A program made the translations under genes and the position numbers. Below the pieces are notes generated by a model. That model had not been told where the DNA came from, did no database searches, and was given only the letters and a program-made list of their open reading frames with translations. Below, piece after piece: positions 16,443 through 25,780 of a DNA stretch of 64,000 nt. Source of the stretch: NVTR01 sp036480115. Its GTDB lineage: Bacteria > Pseudomonadota > Alphaproteobacteria > Rhodobacterales > Rhodobacteraceae. The stretch's first letter is position 1; every line of letters starts with the position of its first letter. The DNA is taken from contig CBDDAE010000001.1 of NCBI GenBank assembly GCA_965224795.1, positions 1,860,001 through 1,924,000 on the forward strand, in the 5' to 3' direction.

Positions 16443-17862
16443 GCAGGTCTTGCGCATGCGACCTGTTGATGCGCCCTTTGTTCTCACCGTCAGGCAGAAC
16501 AACACGAACCGACTTTATTGTTTGAATGTCTTAGCCGAAAAGCAGGGACTTCACAGGGGTATGCCCTATGCTGATGCCCGTGCCTTTTGCCCTGATTTGC
16601 TGAGTTGTCCGGTTGATCTGAATGCTTCCCAACAATTTCAGCATGTCCTCTCTCGTTGGGCCACGCGCTACAGTCCTTGGGTTGGCCTTGAGGGGCATGA
16701 CAACCTTGTTTTGGACATCACTGGGGCCGCGCATCTTCTTGGGGGAGAGGCCGAAATGTTAGCCGATATGCGCCAAAGACTTGAGCGCGCTGGGTTGAGC
16801 GTGCGCATTGGCATTGCGGATACGCGCGGTGCGGCTTGGGCATTGGCCCATTACAATGAAGGTATTGCCCCATCTGGCAATATGCTCGCAGCCCTTCAAC
16901 GCCTTCCCCTTGCGTCTTTACGTCTGGATGCGAATACAGACCAGGCTTTGCAAAGGCTCGGCTTGCGTATTGTGGGTGATTTGGCTGCGGCAGCGCGCGG
17001 ACCTCTGAACCGCCGTTTTGGTAGGCATCTATTAATGCGCTTGGATCAGGCATTAGGGCAGCAACCGGAACAGGTGTCGCCGTTGAAAGCTCCGCTGCAC
17101 TATGGTGTGCGTATGACCTTACCAGAGCCGATTGGCCTGGTGGAGGATGTTATTGCAGGGGTAGCACGGCTACTGGAACGACTATGCCTATCACTAAAAG
17201 CGCAGGAGATGGGCGCGCGGGTGTTACGTTTGTCTCTCCGCCGGGTCGATCAGGAAAATCAGCTTGTCGAGTTGCGCCTAGCCCGACCTTTGCGTGACGC
17301 AACGCGGATATTAGCGTTATTCGAAAGAGGTGTGGGCGAAGTTAAAGCGGGCTATGGCATTGATCAAATGCGGCTGGAGGCTGTGCAGGTAGAGCCTTTG
17401 CCAGCGCAACAGACCAGCCAGATAAAAGGGTCAGACAAAGCGGGTTTAGATGACCTGATTTCACGTTTAGGGACGCGGATAGGATTGGAAAACATCCAAC
17501 GGTTTCTACCCGCCGACAGCCATATTCCAGAACGCAGCTTTCTCACCTCACCGGCCGCATATTCAGAACCCAACGGACAATGGGCAAGTCTGCGGCCCCG
17601 CCCGTTACTGCTCTTTCCACCGGAACTCATCGCAGGCCATAGTGCGCAACCACCCGACCACTTCCGTTGGCGGCGGATGATATTATCAACAGGTAGAGCA
17701 ACAGGGCCAGAGCGCATTGCCCCTGAATGGTGGTTCTCGGATGATAACTGGCGGTCCGGAGTGCGCGACTACTGGAAGATCGACACGAAACAGGGGCGTC
17801 GACTTTGGCTGTTTTATACCCCGCAAGATCCCGGATGGTTTGTACAGGGGGAGTTCGCATGA
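16384..17862 (+). CDS. imuB: ImuB, catalytically inactive Y-family polymerase
   Basis: Adaptor of the mutasome that links DnaE2 to the sliding clamp. About 492 residues with Y-family palm/finger/little-finger layout: SMWFPRLASEQVL at the N-terminus where active polymerases have a catalytic aspartate motif, FCPDLLSCPVD, then LVLDITGAAHLLGG where the second acidic motif (SxDE) would lie. Loss of these acidic residues is normal for ImuB. A helix-hairpin-helix-like stretch (LQRLGLRIVGDLAAAARGPL) follows. Starts (GTG 16375 or ATG 16384) overlap imuA; the stop overlaps dnaE2 by four bases. Confidence 0.92.
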   Translation: MFDGLHRRVVSMWFPRLASEQVLRMRPVDAPFVLTVRQNNTNRLYCLNVLAEKQGLHRGMPYADARAFCPDLLSCPVDLNASQQFQHVLSRWATRYSPWVGLEGHDNLVLDITGAAHLLGGEAEMLADMRQRLERAGLSVRIGIADTRGAAWALAHYNEGIAPSGNMLAALQRLPLASLRLDANTDQALQRLGLRIVGDLAAAARGPLNRRFGRHLLMRLDQALGQQPEQVSPLKAPLHYGVRMTLPEPIGLVEDVIAGVARLLERLCLSLKAQEMGARVLRLSLRRVDQENQLVELRLARPLRDATRILALFERGVGEVKAGYGIDQMRLEAVQVEPLPAQQTSQIKGSDKAGLDDLISRLGTRIGLENIQRFLPADSHIPERSFLTSPAAYSEPNGQWASLRPRPLLLFPPELIAGHSAQPPDHFRWRRMILSTGRATGPERIAPEWWFSDDNWRSGVRDYWKIDTKQGRRLWLFYTPQDPGWFVQGEFA

Positions 17863-20800
17863 CCATCCCTAAATACGCAGAACTTTGTGTGACAACGAAT
17901 TTCACTTTCCTGACAGGGGCCTCCCATCCAGAGGAAATGGTAACACGTGCAACTGAATTGGGACTGGGTGCCATTGCCATAGCGGATCGCAACTCTCTGG
18001 CCGGGGTGGTGCGCGCCTATACAGCCTTGAAACATCTGAAAGAAGAGACCGCAGAACAGATCAAAATTCGTTCTCATCACCAAGTGGATAGCTCATCGCG
18101 GCAGGAGGTCGGTACACCAGAGAAAATTAAAATCCCTGCCACCCCGCATCTGCCCAAACTTATCGTAGGATGTCGGTTGGTGCTGCGAGATTGCCCCGTC
18201 GAATGGGTTGCCCTACCGCGTGACCGCACCGCATATCAGCGCTTGACCCGTTTGCTCACCCTCGGGAAGCGCCGCGCCGAGAAAGGGCAGTGCCATCTTA
18301 GTCTGAGCGACCTGTTGGATCGGGCGCAGGGAATAGTATTGATTGCATTGCCGCAAGGTCCGCTCAGTGCCTGTCCTGAGGTGATCCAGAAAGTTCAGAA
18401 CCGTTATCCAGGTCACGTCTTTCTTGGGGCTGTCCCGCGCTATAACGGGTCTGATCAAGCTTATCTGAATGCCTGCGCTGCCTTGGCGCAGCGGTGTTCT
18501 GCGCCAATGGTGGCCGTGGGCGATGCGTTGATGCATCGCGCCAGTCGCAGGCAGTTGGCGGATGTGCTGACCTGTATGCGCGACCACATCACGATAGATG
18601 AAATCGGTACACGAGCCCTGCCCAATGCTGAGCGGCGGCTTAAGGGGTATCAGGACATGGCGCGGTTGTTTCGAAACCATCCTGCCGCGATCCGCCGCTC
18701 AATGGAAATTGCGGCAAGATGCAGCTTTTGCCTGAGCGAACTCAGCTATGAATACCCTGATGAGGTGTCTGGTAAAGAACCTTCGCAACAACGGCTTGAA
18801 CGTCTGGTTCAAGAAGGATTGAAACGCCGCTACCCCGATGGCGCATCAAAGCGGGTACACAACTTAATGGACAAGGAACTCAAGCTCATCGCTGAATTGG
18901 GGTTTCCGGCCTATTTCCTGACAGTTCATGACATTGTGCAATACGCTCGATCCGAGGGTATCCTGTGTCAGGGTCGCGGATCAGCAGCTAATTCTATCGT
19001 TTGCTATCTGCTGGGAATCACAGATGTCAGCCCCGACATGATCGCCATGGTGTTTGAGAGATTCATCTCAAGACACCGGGGAGAACCACCAGATATTGAC
19101 GTCGATTTCGAACATGAACGCCGCGAAGAAGTCATTCAATGGATTTATAAAAAGTATAGCCGTGAACGGGCCGGGCTTTGTGCGACCGTGATCCACTTCC
19201 GTTCACGGGCGGCCATCCGAGAGGTCGGCAAGGTGATGGGGCTATCACAGGATGTGACCGGCAGTCTGTCTAGCCAAATCTGGGGGCAGTCCAATGGTGG
19301 TGCTGATCCAGAACGGATCAAGGAATTAGGTCTCGATCCAAATGACCAACGTCTTGCCCAAACGATCCGTTTGATTGGCGAAATCATCGGCTTTCCACGA
19401 CATCTGTCACAGCATGTGGGGGGATTTGTCATCACCAAAGGTAGATTGGATGAGCTTTGCCCTATCGAAAATGCCGCGATGGAGGACCGCACGGTGATTG
19501 AATGGGACAAAGATGATATCGATGCCTTAGGTATCCTCAAGGTCGATGTACTGGGTTTGGGCATGCTAAGTTGCATTCGCAAATCCTTTGACTTGCTGCA
19601 AACCCATGAAGGACAAAGCTTCACGCTGGATACGGTCCCTCAGGAAGATAATGCTACCTATGACATGCTATGCATAGCCGATGCTGTCGGCGTTTTTCAG
19701 GTAGAAAGCCGTGCGCAGATGAATTTTTTGCCGCGGATGAAACCGAAAACATTCTATGATCTGGTCATTGAGGTTGCGATTGTCCGCCCCGGCCCCATTC
19801 AGGGTGGTATGGTCCAGCCTTACATTAAAAGACGCCAAGGTCTCGAAACCCCTGAACCTTTTGGGCCCGCTTTAGAGACCGTCACCGCACGCACCCTTGG
19901 CGTGCCGCTTTTCCAGGAGCAGGCGATGCAGATTGCCGTCGTCGGGGCGGGTTTTTCCGCCGAAGAAGCCGACCATTTACGCAGGTCGATAGCTACTTTC
20001 CGACGCATGGGCACCATCGGTAAGTTTCGGGAAAAATTCATCGCTGGAATGCTGGCCAATGGCTATAGCCCAGAGATAGCAGAGCGCTGTTTTGGCCAGA
20101 TTGAAGGGTTTGCCGATTACGGCTTTCCCGAAAGCCATGCGGCGGCCTTTGCGATGCTTACTTATGTGTCGTCCTGGCTGAAATGCCATCACCCTGCGAT
20201 CTTTGCCTGCGCCTTGCTCAATTCTCAACCCATGGGGTTTTATGCCCCCGCCCAGATCGTGCGCGATGCCCGCGAACATCAGGTCGAGGTGCGCCCAATT
20301 TGTGTGAACCACAGCACATGGAACAATACCCTTGAGCGACGGGCAGATGGCGCATTGGCCCTGCGCCTCGGCTTTCGGCAAATCAAAGGCTTCAAGGAAG
20401 AGGATGCGGGTTGGATAGTTGCGTCGCGCGGGAATGGATATCCCAGCCCGGAATCACTTTGGCTCAGGGCAGGTATTTGCCCAGTGGTACTGGTGCGGCT
20501 GGGCGAAGCCGATGCGTTTTCGGGTATGGGGCTGACACGCCGTGCGGCTTTGTGGCAGGTGAAAGCCTTGCGCAGCCAGGCACCTTTGCCCCTGTTTAAC
20601 GACCCTATTGATGGTGAGCATATTCAGGAACCGCAGGTTACGTTGCCGATAATGCAATTGGGCGAAGAAGTGGTCGAAGACTATGTCGCGATGCGCTTGT
20701 CCTTGCGGGCGCATCCTATGGAATTATTACGCCCGAAATTCCTGCATCTGACACCGCATGACAAACTAACCCATGCGCCATTGGGAAGGACCAGCGTTTG

Positions 20801-21176
20801 CGGCTTGGTGATCACACGCCAACGCCCGGGAACGGCTTCTGGGATCGTTTTCCTGACGCTTGAAGATGAAACGGGTGTGTCCAATGTGGTGGTTTGGAAG
20901 AAGGTTTATAAACAGTTCCGCCGGATTGTCATGGGGGGGCGACTCTTGCGTGTCAGCGGTTACTTGCAGCGCGAAGGCATAGTGGTGCATCTCATAGCGC
21001 AACAGATTGAAGACATGTCACATTGGCTCGCTGATTTGGGACACCCGATGGACTCTGTCATCGGAGAGACACTTCCTCGAGCCGACGACACACCCCGCCC
21101 CCGCAAACAACCCACCCGTGCCATGCACCCTCGCGAACAAGCAAAACGTCTATTTCCAAGTCGCGATTTCCATTGA
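17859..21176 (+). CDS. dnaE2: error-prone DNA polymerase III alpha subunit DnaE2
   Basis: Translesion C-family polymerase acting with ImuA and ImuB, 1105 residues. Domains in order: PHP (FTFLTGASHPEEM, AIADRNSLAGVVRAY; residues 1-250), polymerase core with GRGSAANSIVCYLLGIT and the catalytic PDIDVDFEHERREEV near residue 415, thumb/fingers (HVGGFVITKG), HhH region, and an OB fold (TLEDETGVSNVVVW) toward the C-terminus. The ATG at 17859 overlaps the imuB stop (ATGA) with GGGGGAG upstream and gives the usual MTIPKYAELCVTTNF N-terminus. Completes an SOS-type operon. Confidence 0.96.
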   Translation: MTIPKYAELCVTTNFTFLTGASHPEEMVTRATELGLGAIAIADRNSLAGVVRAYTALKHLKEETAEQIKIRSHHQVDSSSRQEVGTPEKIKIPATPHLPKLIVGCRLVLRDCPVEWVALPRDRTAYQRLTRLLTLGKRRAEKGQCHLSLSDLLDRAQGIVLIALPQGPLSACPEVIQKVQNRYPGHVFLGAVPRYNGSDQAYLNACAALAQRCSAPMVAVGDALMHRASRRQLADVLTCMRDHITIDEIGTRALPNAERRLKGYQDMARLFRNHPAAIRRSMEIAARCSFCLSELSYEYPDEVSGKEPSQQRLERLVQEGLKRRYPDGASKRVHNLMDKELKLIAELGFPAYFLTVHDIVQYARSEGILCQGRGSAANSIVCYLLGITDVSPDMIAMVFERFISRHRGEPPDIDVDFEHERREEVIQWIYKKYSRERAGLCATVIHFRSRAAIREVGKVMGLSQDVTGSLSSQIWGQSNGGADPERIKELGLDPNDQRLAQTIRLIGEIIGFPRHLSQHVGGFVITKGRLDELCPIENAAMEDRTVIEWDKDDIDALGILKVDVLGLGMLSCIRKSFDLLQTHEGQSFTLDTVPQEDNATYDMLCIADAVGVFQVESRAQMNFLPRMKPKTFYDLVIEVAIVRPGPIQGGMVQPYIKRRQGLETPEPFGPALETVTARTLGVPLFQEQAMQIAVVGAGFSAEEADHLRRSIATFRRMGTIGKFREKFIAGMLANGYSPEIAERCFGQIEGFADYGFPESHAAAFAMLTYVSSWLKCHHPAIFACALLNSQPMGFYAPAQIVRDAREHQVEVRPICVNHSTWNNTLERRADGALALRLGFRQIKGFKEEDAGWIVASRGNGYPSPESLWLRAGICPVVLVRLGEADAFSGMGLTRRAALWQVKALRSQAPLPLFNDPIDGEHIQEPQVTLPIMQLGEEVVEDYVAMRLSLRAHPMELLRPKFLHLTPHDKLTHAPLGRTSVCGLVITRQRPGTASGIVFLTLEDETGVSNVVVWKKVYKQFRRIVMGGRLLRVSGYLQREGIVVHLIAQQIEDMSHWLADLGHPMDSVIGETLPRADDTPRPRKQPTRAMHPREQAKRLFPSRDFH

Positions 21177-21219
21177 TTCACATAGAACTCTTCAGCGTGG
21201 GCATTAGAAACAGAACCTT

Positions 21220-22038
21220 CTACTGATAGTCGTAGTCGTAGCCAGAATCTTTTTCGTTGAACCGACATTTATTCAAAACAACACCAAGCACATTGGTCAG
21301 TTCCGAAAGCTCTTTTTCACAAATATCTAACTGGGTAATTGTTGTGTTGTCGGCAGCGCCTACCAGAATTCCGCAGTCTACACTTGGTAAAAACCCAACA
21401 TTTTCATCGCTTGCCAACATAGGCGGCATATCAAAAATCATCAGATCAGGTTCAAACGCTTCCTTAATCTCATTCAACTTGGTTCTAGTCATTTTGGACT
21501 GCAAAAGTTCCGAAGGATTGTCTGCAGGTGTATTGTTCAGGGCAAACGCCAGGTTTGGAGTTGCACGAACAAATGCAGTATCAATCGGGTATTTTCCCGC
21601 GAGAACTTCATGCAGGCTGTTTTCGGAACGATGGCCAAGAATTTTGTGAAGAGCAGGGCGTCGCAAATCCAGATCTAGCACCAATACACGCAATTCTGGC
21701 TGCCGTCCGAAACTAAGGGCCAGATTGGTACACAGCGTGGTTTTTCCACAGGTCTTATTTGGAGATGTTACGGCCAATGTTGACCAGTTGTTTTCCCCCA
21801 TCAAACGAAGCGCACGGGAACGCAATAGATCATAGGGCCCAGAATCTTTACCTTGCTTTAGCGCCGTAATTCGCTTTTTCCGGGCCAGCCGCGGGGAAAT
21901 AGTTATCTGCTTCAGCGCATTCCACCTATCGGATTCATGCGTCGCAAAACTTACATTATCCGATATCGGACGTATCGTTGATTGGGTGACACGCCGGTCG
22001 GTCCGGGCTTTTTCCAATGCAGCTTCTAGTCGTTCCAT
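21220..22038 (-). CDS. polysaccharide-export tyrosine autokinase (BY-kinase, CpsD/XrtA type)
   Basis: Cytosolic bacterial tyrosine kinase controlling polysaccharide polymerisation and export, 272 residues. It opens MERLEAALEKARTDRR, as kinases of exosortase-type EPS loci do. P-loop is SPNKTCGKTT (CGKTT type), Walker A' VLVLDLDLRRP, Walker B LMIFDMPPML, and the C-terminus ends in a tyrosine cluster (GYDYDYQ) that would be autophosphorylated. Separate from its membrane partner, the Wzz-type protein encoded just upstream, as in Gram-positive CpsC/CpsD and XrtA systems. Last gene of the leftward arm. Confidence 0.88.
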   Translation of the reverse strand: MERLEAALEKARTDRRVTQSTIRPISDNVSFATHESDRWNALKQITISPRLARKKRITALKQGKDSGPYDLLRSRALRLMGENNWSTLAVTSPNKTCGKTTLCTNLALSFGRQPELRVLVLDLDLRRPALHKILGHRSENSLHEVLAGKYPIDTAFVRATPNLAFALNNTPADNPSELLQSKMTRTKLNEIKEAFEPDLMIFDMPPMLASDENVGFLPSVDCGILVGAADNTTITQLDICEKELSELTNVLGVVLNKCRFNEKDSGYDYDYQ

Positions 22039-22088
22039 TTACACAGTACCTTTTTCGAAGAGGTCTTAATTTTTTTGTTTCGTTTTGA

Positions 22089-23618
22089 TTAGATTGAGTC
22101 GCCAAGCTTTTCAGCGATTTGCTCATATATCAGATCCAGAGGCATGTAATATTGGTGAACTGCAAACAACGCTGCCGGCACCCCAACAATTACTAAGGCA
22201 AAAATCCCGATTATCGTTGCTCGACGTAAAACCAGTTCCATGGGAGTACGAATATAGGGCACGGTCGCGATTGGAGTGATACCCATTTGATTAACAATAT
22301 CTGAAGGCCGTCGGATCGAATTGTTCAAAAACTCTAACAAGAAAACAAACGCAAACCCAAGCCCGCCACCCAGCAATACACCTGCTGCTGCAATCAGTTT
22401 CCGGTTTGGACTGGTTGGTGACTGAGGCGCAGTTGGTGGGTCCAAAACAACAATCGTTTGGCCCTTTGAAAGCAATTCAATTCTTTCGCCGGTGGCCGCT
22501 TTTGAAAGACTGTCGACCGCGTTGTTATATTGCTGTTGGGTGTTGGTATAGTCACGGTTATACGCATCCAGTCGGATAGCATTTCCAGCTGTTTTTTCAA
22601 TAGAAGTTACTAGAATTCCTAGTTGAACAACGATCTGTTGTTTTTGCTCCAACAGCAAATCCACTCGGGCGTCAATATCTGCCAGATTAATATCCAGAAC
22701 TGTCATAGGCGCAGTTCTATTGCCTGACACAACAACGCCTTCTTGGCTAATGACTATTGCTTCCTGTTGGGCAATTTGCGCTTCTATCAGTTTGACTTTT
22801 GGATTTTCAGTAGAATAGACAGCCAGTGCCCGGCGCAGATCGTCCTGCAATGTCGACAATCGCTGTTGCTCAGGCGTCACTGAAGCAGAATCCACTTGGC
22901 CAGTTTTGTTGAAAATTTCCACCAATCTACGACGCTGTTCGCGCAGGCTGGCAATCTGACGCTCAACTGACCCCAAACGTTCTTGAATAACTGATTGTTG
23001 TGTCAGGCGAAATGACAGCGTGTCAGGCAATGCCCCGGTATTTTCATTCTGAAAATCCAAGATAATGCCACTTTGGATTGCAAGCTCTTTGCCCAGCCTA
23101 TCAACCTGTTCTTCAAAAAATTTCAAAGTATCGCTGGCACGGTTAACCCTGCTGGAAAGACTGTCTTCCAGGATCAAAGTCACAAACTGGTTAACGACAC
23201 CTGCCGATTTTTCGCCGTTGTCCGATGCAAATCCCAAACCCATTATCGTCGCCAAACCGCGCCCGGCCGTAAGATCAATTTTTGTGGCGTCTCGCATGGC
23301 TTCAACAATGTCGTCGACGGACATTGTGTCAATTTCTTCAAATACGTTTACGCTTCGAGCTACGGAAAGCAAATTTCCCCGTGTCATAAGGCGTTGTTCA
23401 ATAATCTGCAGTTCTTCGATTGCGCCAGTCTGAACAGTTGGTGCCCGCAGTTCGTCCGGAATGGTCGACGATTCAACCAGCAACTGGGTTTCCGAAACAA
23501 AAACGGGGGGTAAAACTACGGCCATTGTAATGGCTGCTGCCGACGTCAGTATAAAGATCAGCAAAAAGTAATGAAACCGCCGCATGAAAACGGCAATGTA
23601 AAAGCTAAGGTTGTTCAT
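22089..23618 (-). CDS. Wzz/GNVR chain-length determinant (polysaccharide co-polymerase)
   Basis: Inner-membrane polysaccharide co-polymerase of 509 residues. It has an N-terminal helix (FHYFLLIFILTSAAAITMAVV), a long periplasmic coiled-coil region (about 160-380, including LREQRRRLVEIF and IEAQIAQQEAIV), a proline-rich PTAPQSPTSPNRKL before the second membrane segment (GNVR-type end), and a further C-terminal hydrophobic segment near residue 470. It lacks a fused kinase domain, which is supplied by the next gene. Four-base overlap with the upstream ATPase gene indicates coupling. Confidence 0.9.
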   Translation of the reverse strand: MNNLSFYIAVFMRRFHYFLLIFILTSAAAITMAVVLPPVFVSETQLLVESSTIPDELRAPTVQTGAIEELQIIEQRLMTRGNLLSVARSVNVFEEIDTMSVDDIVEAMRDATKIDLTAGRGLATIMGLGFASDNGEKSAGVVNQFVTLILEDSLSSRVNRASDTLKFFEEQVDRLGKELAIQSGIILDFQNENTGALPDTLSFRLTQQSVIQERLGSVERQIASLREQRRRLVEIFNKTGQVDSASVTPEQQRLSTLQDDLRRALAVYSTENPKVKLIEAQIAQQEAIVISQEGVVVSGNRTAPMTVLDINLADIDARVDLLLEQKQQIVVQLGILVTSIEKTAGNAIRLDAYNRDYTNTQQQYNNAVDSLSKAATGERIELLSKGQTIVVLDPPTAPQSPTSPNRKLIAAAGVLLGGGLGFAFVFLLEFLNNSIRRPSDIVNQMGITPIATVPYIRTPMELVLRRATIIGIFALVIVGVPAALFAVHQYYMPLDLIYEQIAEKLGDSI

Positions 23619-24502
23619 TCTGCTGCCTCATTGGATGCTACTTCGGCACCAAAAAATACACCGTCATCAATCACAGCCTGCACCACTTTACTATCAACCA
23701 GTTTTGTCTCTGCGCTCCAAGCATAAAGCAACGACATGTCGCAAACCTGGTTCACAAGACGGGGAATGCCCTGCGACACCTCAAAGATCAACATCTTAGC
23801 TTTGTCATCGATCTCTTTTCCCGTTCCACCGGCAACCCTTAGCCGATGTACTATGAATTCGTTGGTCGCATTTTCGGAAAGCGGTTTAAGATGAAAACTT
23901 GCCGCAATTCGTTGCGCAAGCTGGCGAAGCTCGGGCTGTTTGATCATGTCACGCAGTTCTTCTTGCCCAACCAGAACCAACTGGATCAATTCATCCTTGT
24001 TGGAATTGATATTTGTGAGCATCCGCAATTCTTCAAGACTATCCTGAGAAAGGTTCTGCGCTTCATCAAATATCAGGATGACCCGTTTGCCTTCTGCATA
24101 GGTTTTGATCAGAAAATCCTGCAATACTTGGAATTGGCTGACATAGGTATCCCTGGGTTCGAATTTGACTCCCAATGCATGCAAAACCCATTGTATGAGC
24201 TCACCGCGGCTTCCTTGCGCATTCGAAATTAGGCCAACAACTGAATCTTCTTCTATGTGTTTTAGAAGCTGGCGCAGCAATGTAGTTTTCCCGCACCCAA
24301 CAGAACCGGTTACCAATGTTATTGGCGCGCGCGAAAGAATTCCAAATTCAAGCACCGAGAATGCACGCTTATGTTGATCAGACCAATATAGAAAAGCTGG
24401 ATCCGGTACGAGCGTAAAAGGCCGTTCGGTAAAGCCAAAGCTTTCCAAATAAAACCCGGGCATGTGCTCCGGAGGTTGATCACTTTGGTTTTTACCGCTC
24501 AT
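23615..24502 (-). CDS. AAA ATPase of exosortase/PEP-CTERM-type EPS loci (ExeA-like)
   Basis: ATPase of 295 residues resembling the XrtA/PEP-CTERM-associated ATPase (GspA/ExeA relatives). Characteristic opening FYLESFGFTERPFTLVPDP then FLYWSDQHKRAFSVLEFGI, Walker A TGSVGCGKTTLL (about residues 64-75), Walker B VILIFDEAQNL, sensor LVLVGQEEL and the arginine-rich QRIAASFHLKPLS. It heads the leftward arm of the polysaccharide locus and overlaps the Wzz gene by four bases. Its exact role in export is not known. Confidence 0.87.
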   Translation of the reverse strand: MSGKNQSDQPPEHMPGFYLESFGFTERPFTLVPDPAFLYWSDQHKRAFSVLEFGILSRAPITLVTGSVGCGKTTLLRQLLKHIEEDSVVGLISNAQGSRGELIQWVLHALGVKFEPRDTYVSQFQVLQDFLIKTYAEGKRVILIFDEAQNLSQDSLEELRMLTNINSNKDELIQLVLVGQEELRDMIKQPELRQLAQRIAASFHLKPLSENATNEFIVHRLRVAGGTGKEIDDKAKMLIFEVSQGIPRLVNQVCDMSLLYAWSAETKLVDSKVVQAVIDDGVFFGAEVASNEAAE

Positions 24503-24919
24503 TTTTCGCCCTTGTACACACTTTTAATCATTAGTCACGTTTTGACCAGTAAAATATAGCTTCCCAACATGGGATCACCGATCAACTAAACTCGAAATCT
24601 GACGACTTCTGGGCACTAATGAAACAATTCCTGAACGGAACGCAACATTCCAAACAAGATTGTTGGCGAAGTTGCCGTTGATTCGGAGAAACGCGCAGGG
24701 ATTGACCCTGATTAGGAGACAGTAATTGCAAATATGTGTCATCATTGATGCATTTCAACCTTGGAAACAGGCTGAATCAGTACAATATACAACCAAAACG
24801 TGTAAATTGTTGCATGCAGGCAAAATATTGGCTGGTTTTTGTCAATAATGTGACGTTCCAATAGGTAGCCGATTATTTAGCTGATACAAAAGTTTCGCAA
24901 GGAAGGTTGAGCTGGTGTA

Positions 24920-24982
24920 TTGGCTCTTGCTTTAGTTTCGGTTATCGGAGCTGCGTTCTTGGTGTACAGGTTTAAGGAGTAA
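24920..24982 (+). CDS. possible 20-residue hydrophobic leader peptide
   Basis: Frame from TTG 24920 to TAA 24982: a hydrophobic stretch (ALALVSVIGAAFLV) ending in YRFKE, i.e. one membrane helix plus a charged tail. AAGGAAGG (24899-24906) lies 13 bases upstream. It ends in the AAGGAG that precedes the sugar-transferase gene. It may be a coupled leader peptide or chance; the in-frame stop just upstream rules out a longer protein. Confidence 0.25.
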   Translation: MALALVSVIGAAFLVYRFKE

Positions 24983-24996
24983 TCCGCGTTCGCGGA
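24983..24996 (+). promoter_or_regulatory. hairpin overlapping the sugar-transferase ribosome site
   Basis: TCCGC (24983-24987), loop GTTC, GCGGA (24992-24996), 12 bases before ATG 25009. The right arm contains the only GGAG close to the start, while a better AAGGAG (24974-24979) is 29 bases away on the other side of the hairpin. It may modulate initiation on the exoY-like mRNA. Confidence 0.4.
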
Positions 24997-25008
24997 GTTA
25001 AAGCGTAA

Positions 25009-25698
25009 ATGACAATATTTTTTGACCAGATAAATGATGAAGTAAACTCAGGTACCACTCACACGGTTGCGGCTGATGTTCCAAAACGTGGCGGACTGTA
25101 TCGGGATTATTTAAAACGTGTGTTCGAGTTTGGCACAATATTAGTGTTAACACCCATTGTTGTTCCCATGGTGCTTCTTTTGGCACTGATGGCAGGACGC
25201 GATGGCCATAATCCATTTTTCTGGAACGACCGTGTTGGCAAAGGCGGCAAAACGTTCCGTATGCTTAAGCTTAGGTCAATGGTTCCCAATGCCGAACAAT
25301 TGCTTGAGGCCCATCTTGTTGCAAACCCAGACGCCCGTGAAGAATGGGAATCCTCACAGAAACTGAAGGACGATCCCAGAATTACCCGGTTTGGACGGTT
25401 CTTGCGTAAGACTTCTTTAGATGAACTTCCGCAACTTTGGAACGTTTTTACCGGCGAAATGGCTTTGGTTGGTCCGCGGCCAATGTTACCAAACCAACGT
25501 CCCCTTTACCCAGGCTTGGCATATTATGCACTGCGCCCAGGAATAACCGGGCTTTGGCAGGTTTCCGACCGCAACGAGGTTGAATTTGCTAAGCGCGCGG
25601 ACTTTGACCGCGAATATTATGTTCAGATGTCCTTTTCGATGGATATTTCTTTGATGGCGAAGACTGTTGGTGTGGTTTTGAAAGCGACTGGTTACTAA
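25009..25698 (+). CDS. undecaprenyl-phosphate sugar-1-phosphate transferase (ExoY/WbaP type)
   Basis: Initiating glycosyltransferase that loads the first sugar phosphate onto undecaprenyl phosphate at the inner membrane, 229 residues. One N-terminal membrane segment (residues 40-62), then the family motifs GKTFRMLKLRSM, LRKTSLDELPQLWNVFTGEMALVGPRP (catalytic acidic/basic block) and RPGITGLWQVSDR. Monotopic short form lacking the large N-terminal membrane domain. It opens the rightward arm of the EPS locus; sugar identity (galactose or glucose) cannot be decided. Confidence 0.92.
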   Translation: MTIFFDQINDEVNSGTTHTVAADVPKRGGLYRDYLKRVFEFGTILVLTPIVVPMVLLLALMAGRDGHNPFFWNDRVGKGGKTFRMLKLRSMVPNAEQLLEAHLVANPDAREEWESSQKLKDDPRITRFGRFLRKTSLDELPQLWNVFTGEMALVGPRPMLPNQRPLYPGLAYYALRPGITGLWQVSDRNEVEFAKRADFDREYYVQMSFSMDISLMAKTVGVVLKATGY

Positions 25699-25780
25699 AC
25701 AACGACCCGTATTTGAAAAGGGCTCGCATTTGTGCGACCTAGTTGACGCCAAATAAGGCGCTGGCAGCAAACACGGGCCA

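Larger units (their letters stand above)
24503..25008. other. 506-base divergent intergenic region of the EPS locus
   Basis: AT-rich non-coding stretch between the divergent ATPase and sugar-transferase genes; it must carry promoters for both arms. I see no reading frame above 60 codons worth calling. Notable are a possible 20-codon hydrophobic frame (24920-24982) and a hairpin just before the sugar-transferase start (24983-24996), described separately. Confidence 0.6.

Noticed and set aside
21767..21796. Defective P-loop in the tyrosine kinase
   Set aside because: The SPNKTCGKTT sequence differs from the PGEGKST form but keeps GKTT and resembles other accepted SPxxxGKT variants, so there is no reason to call it inactive.
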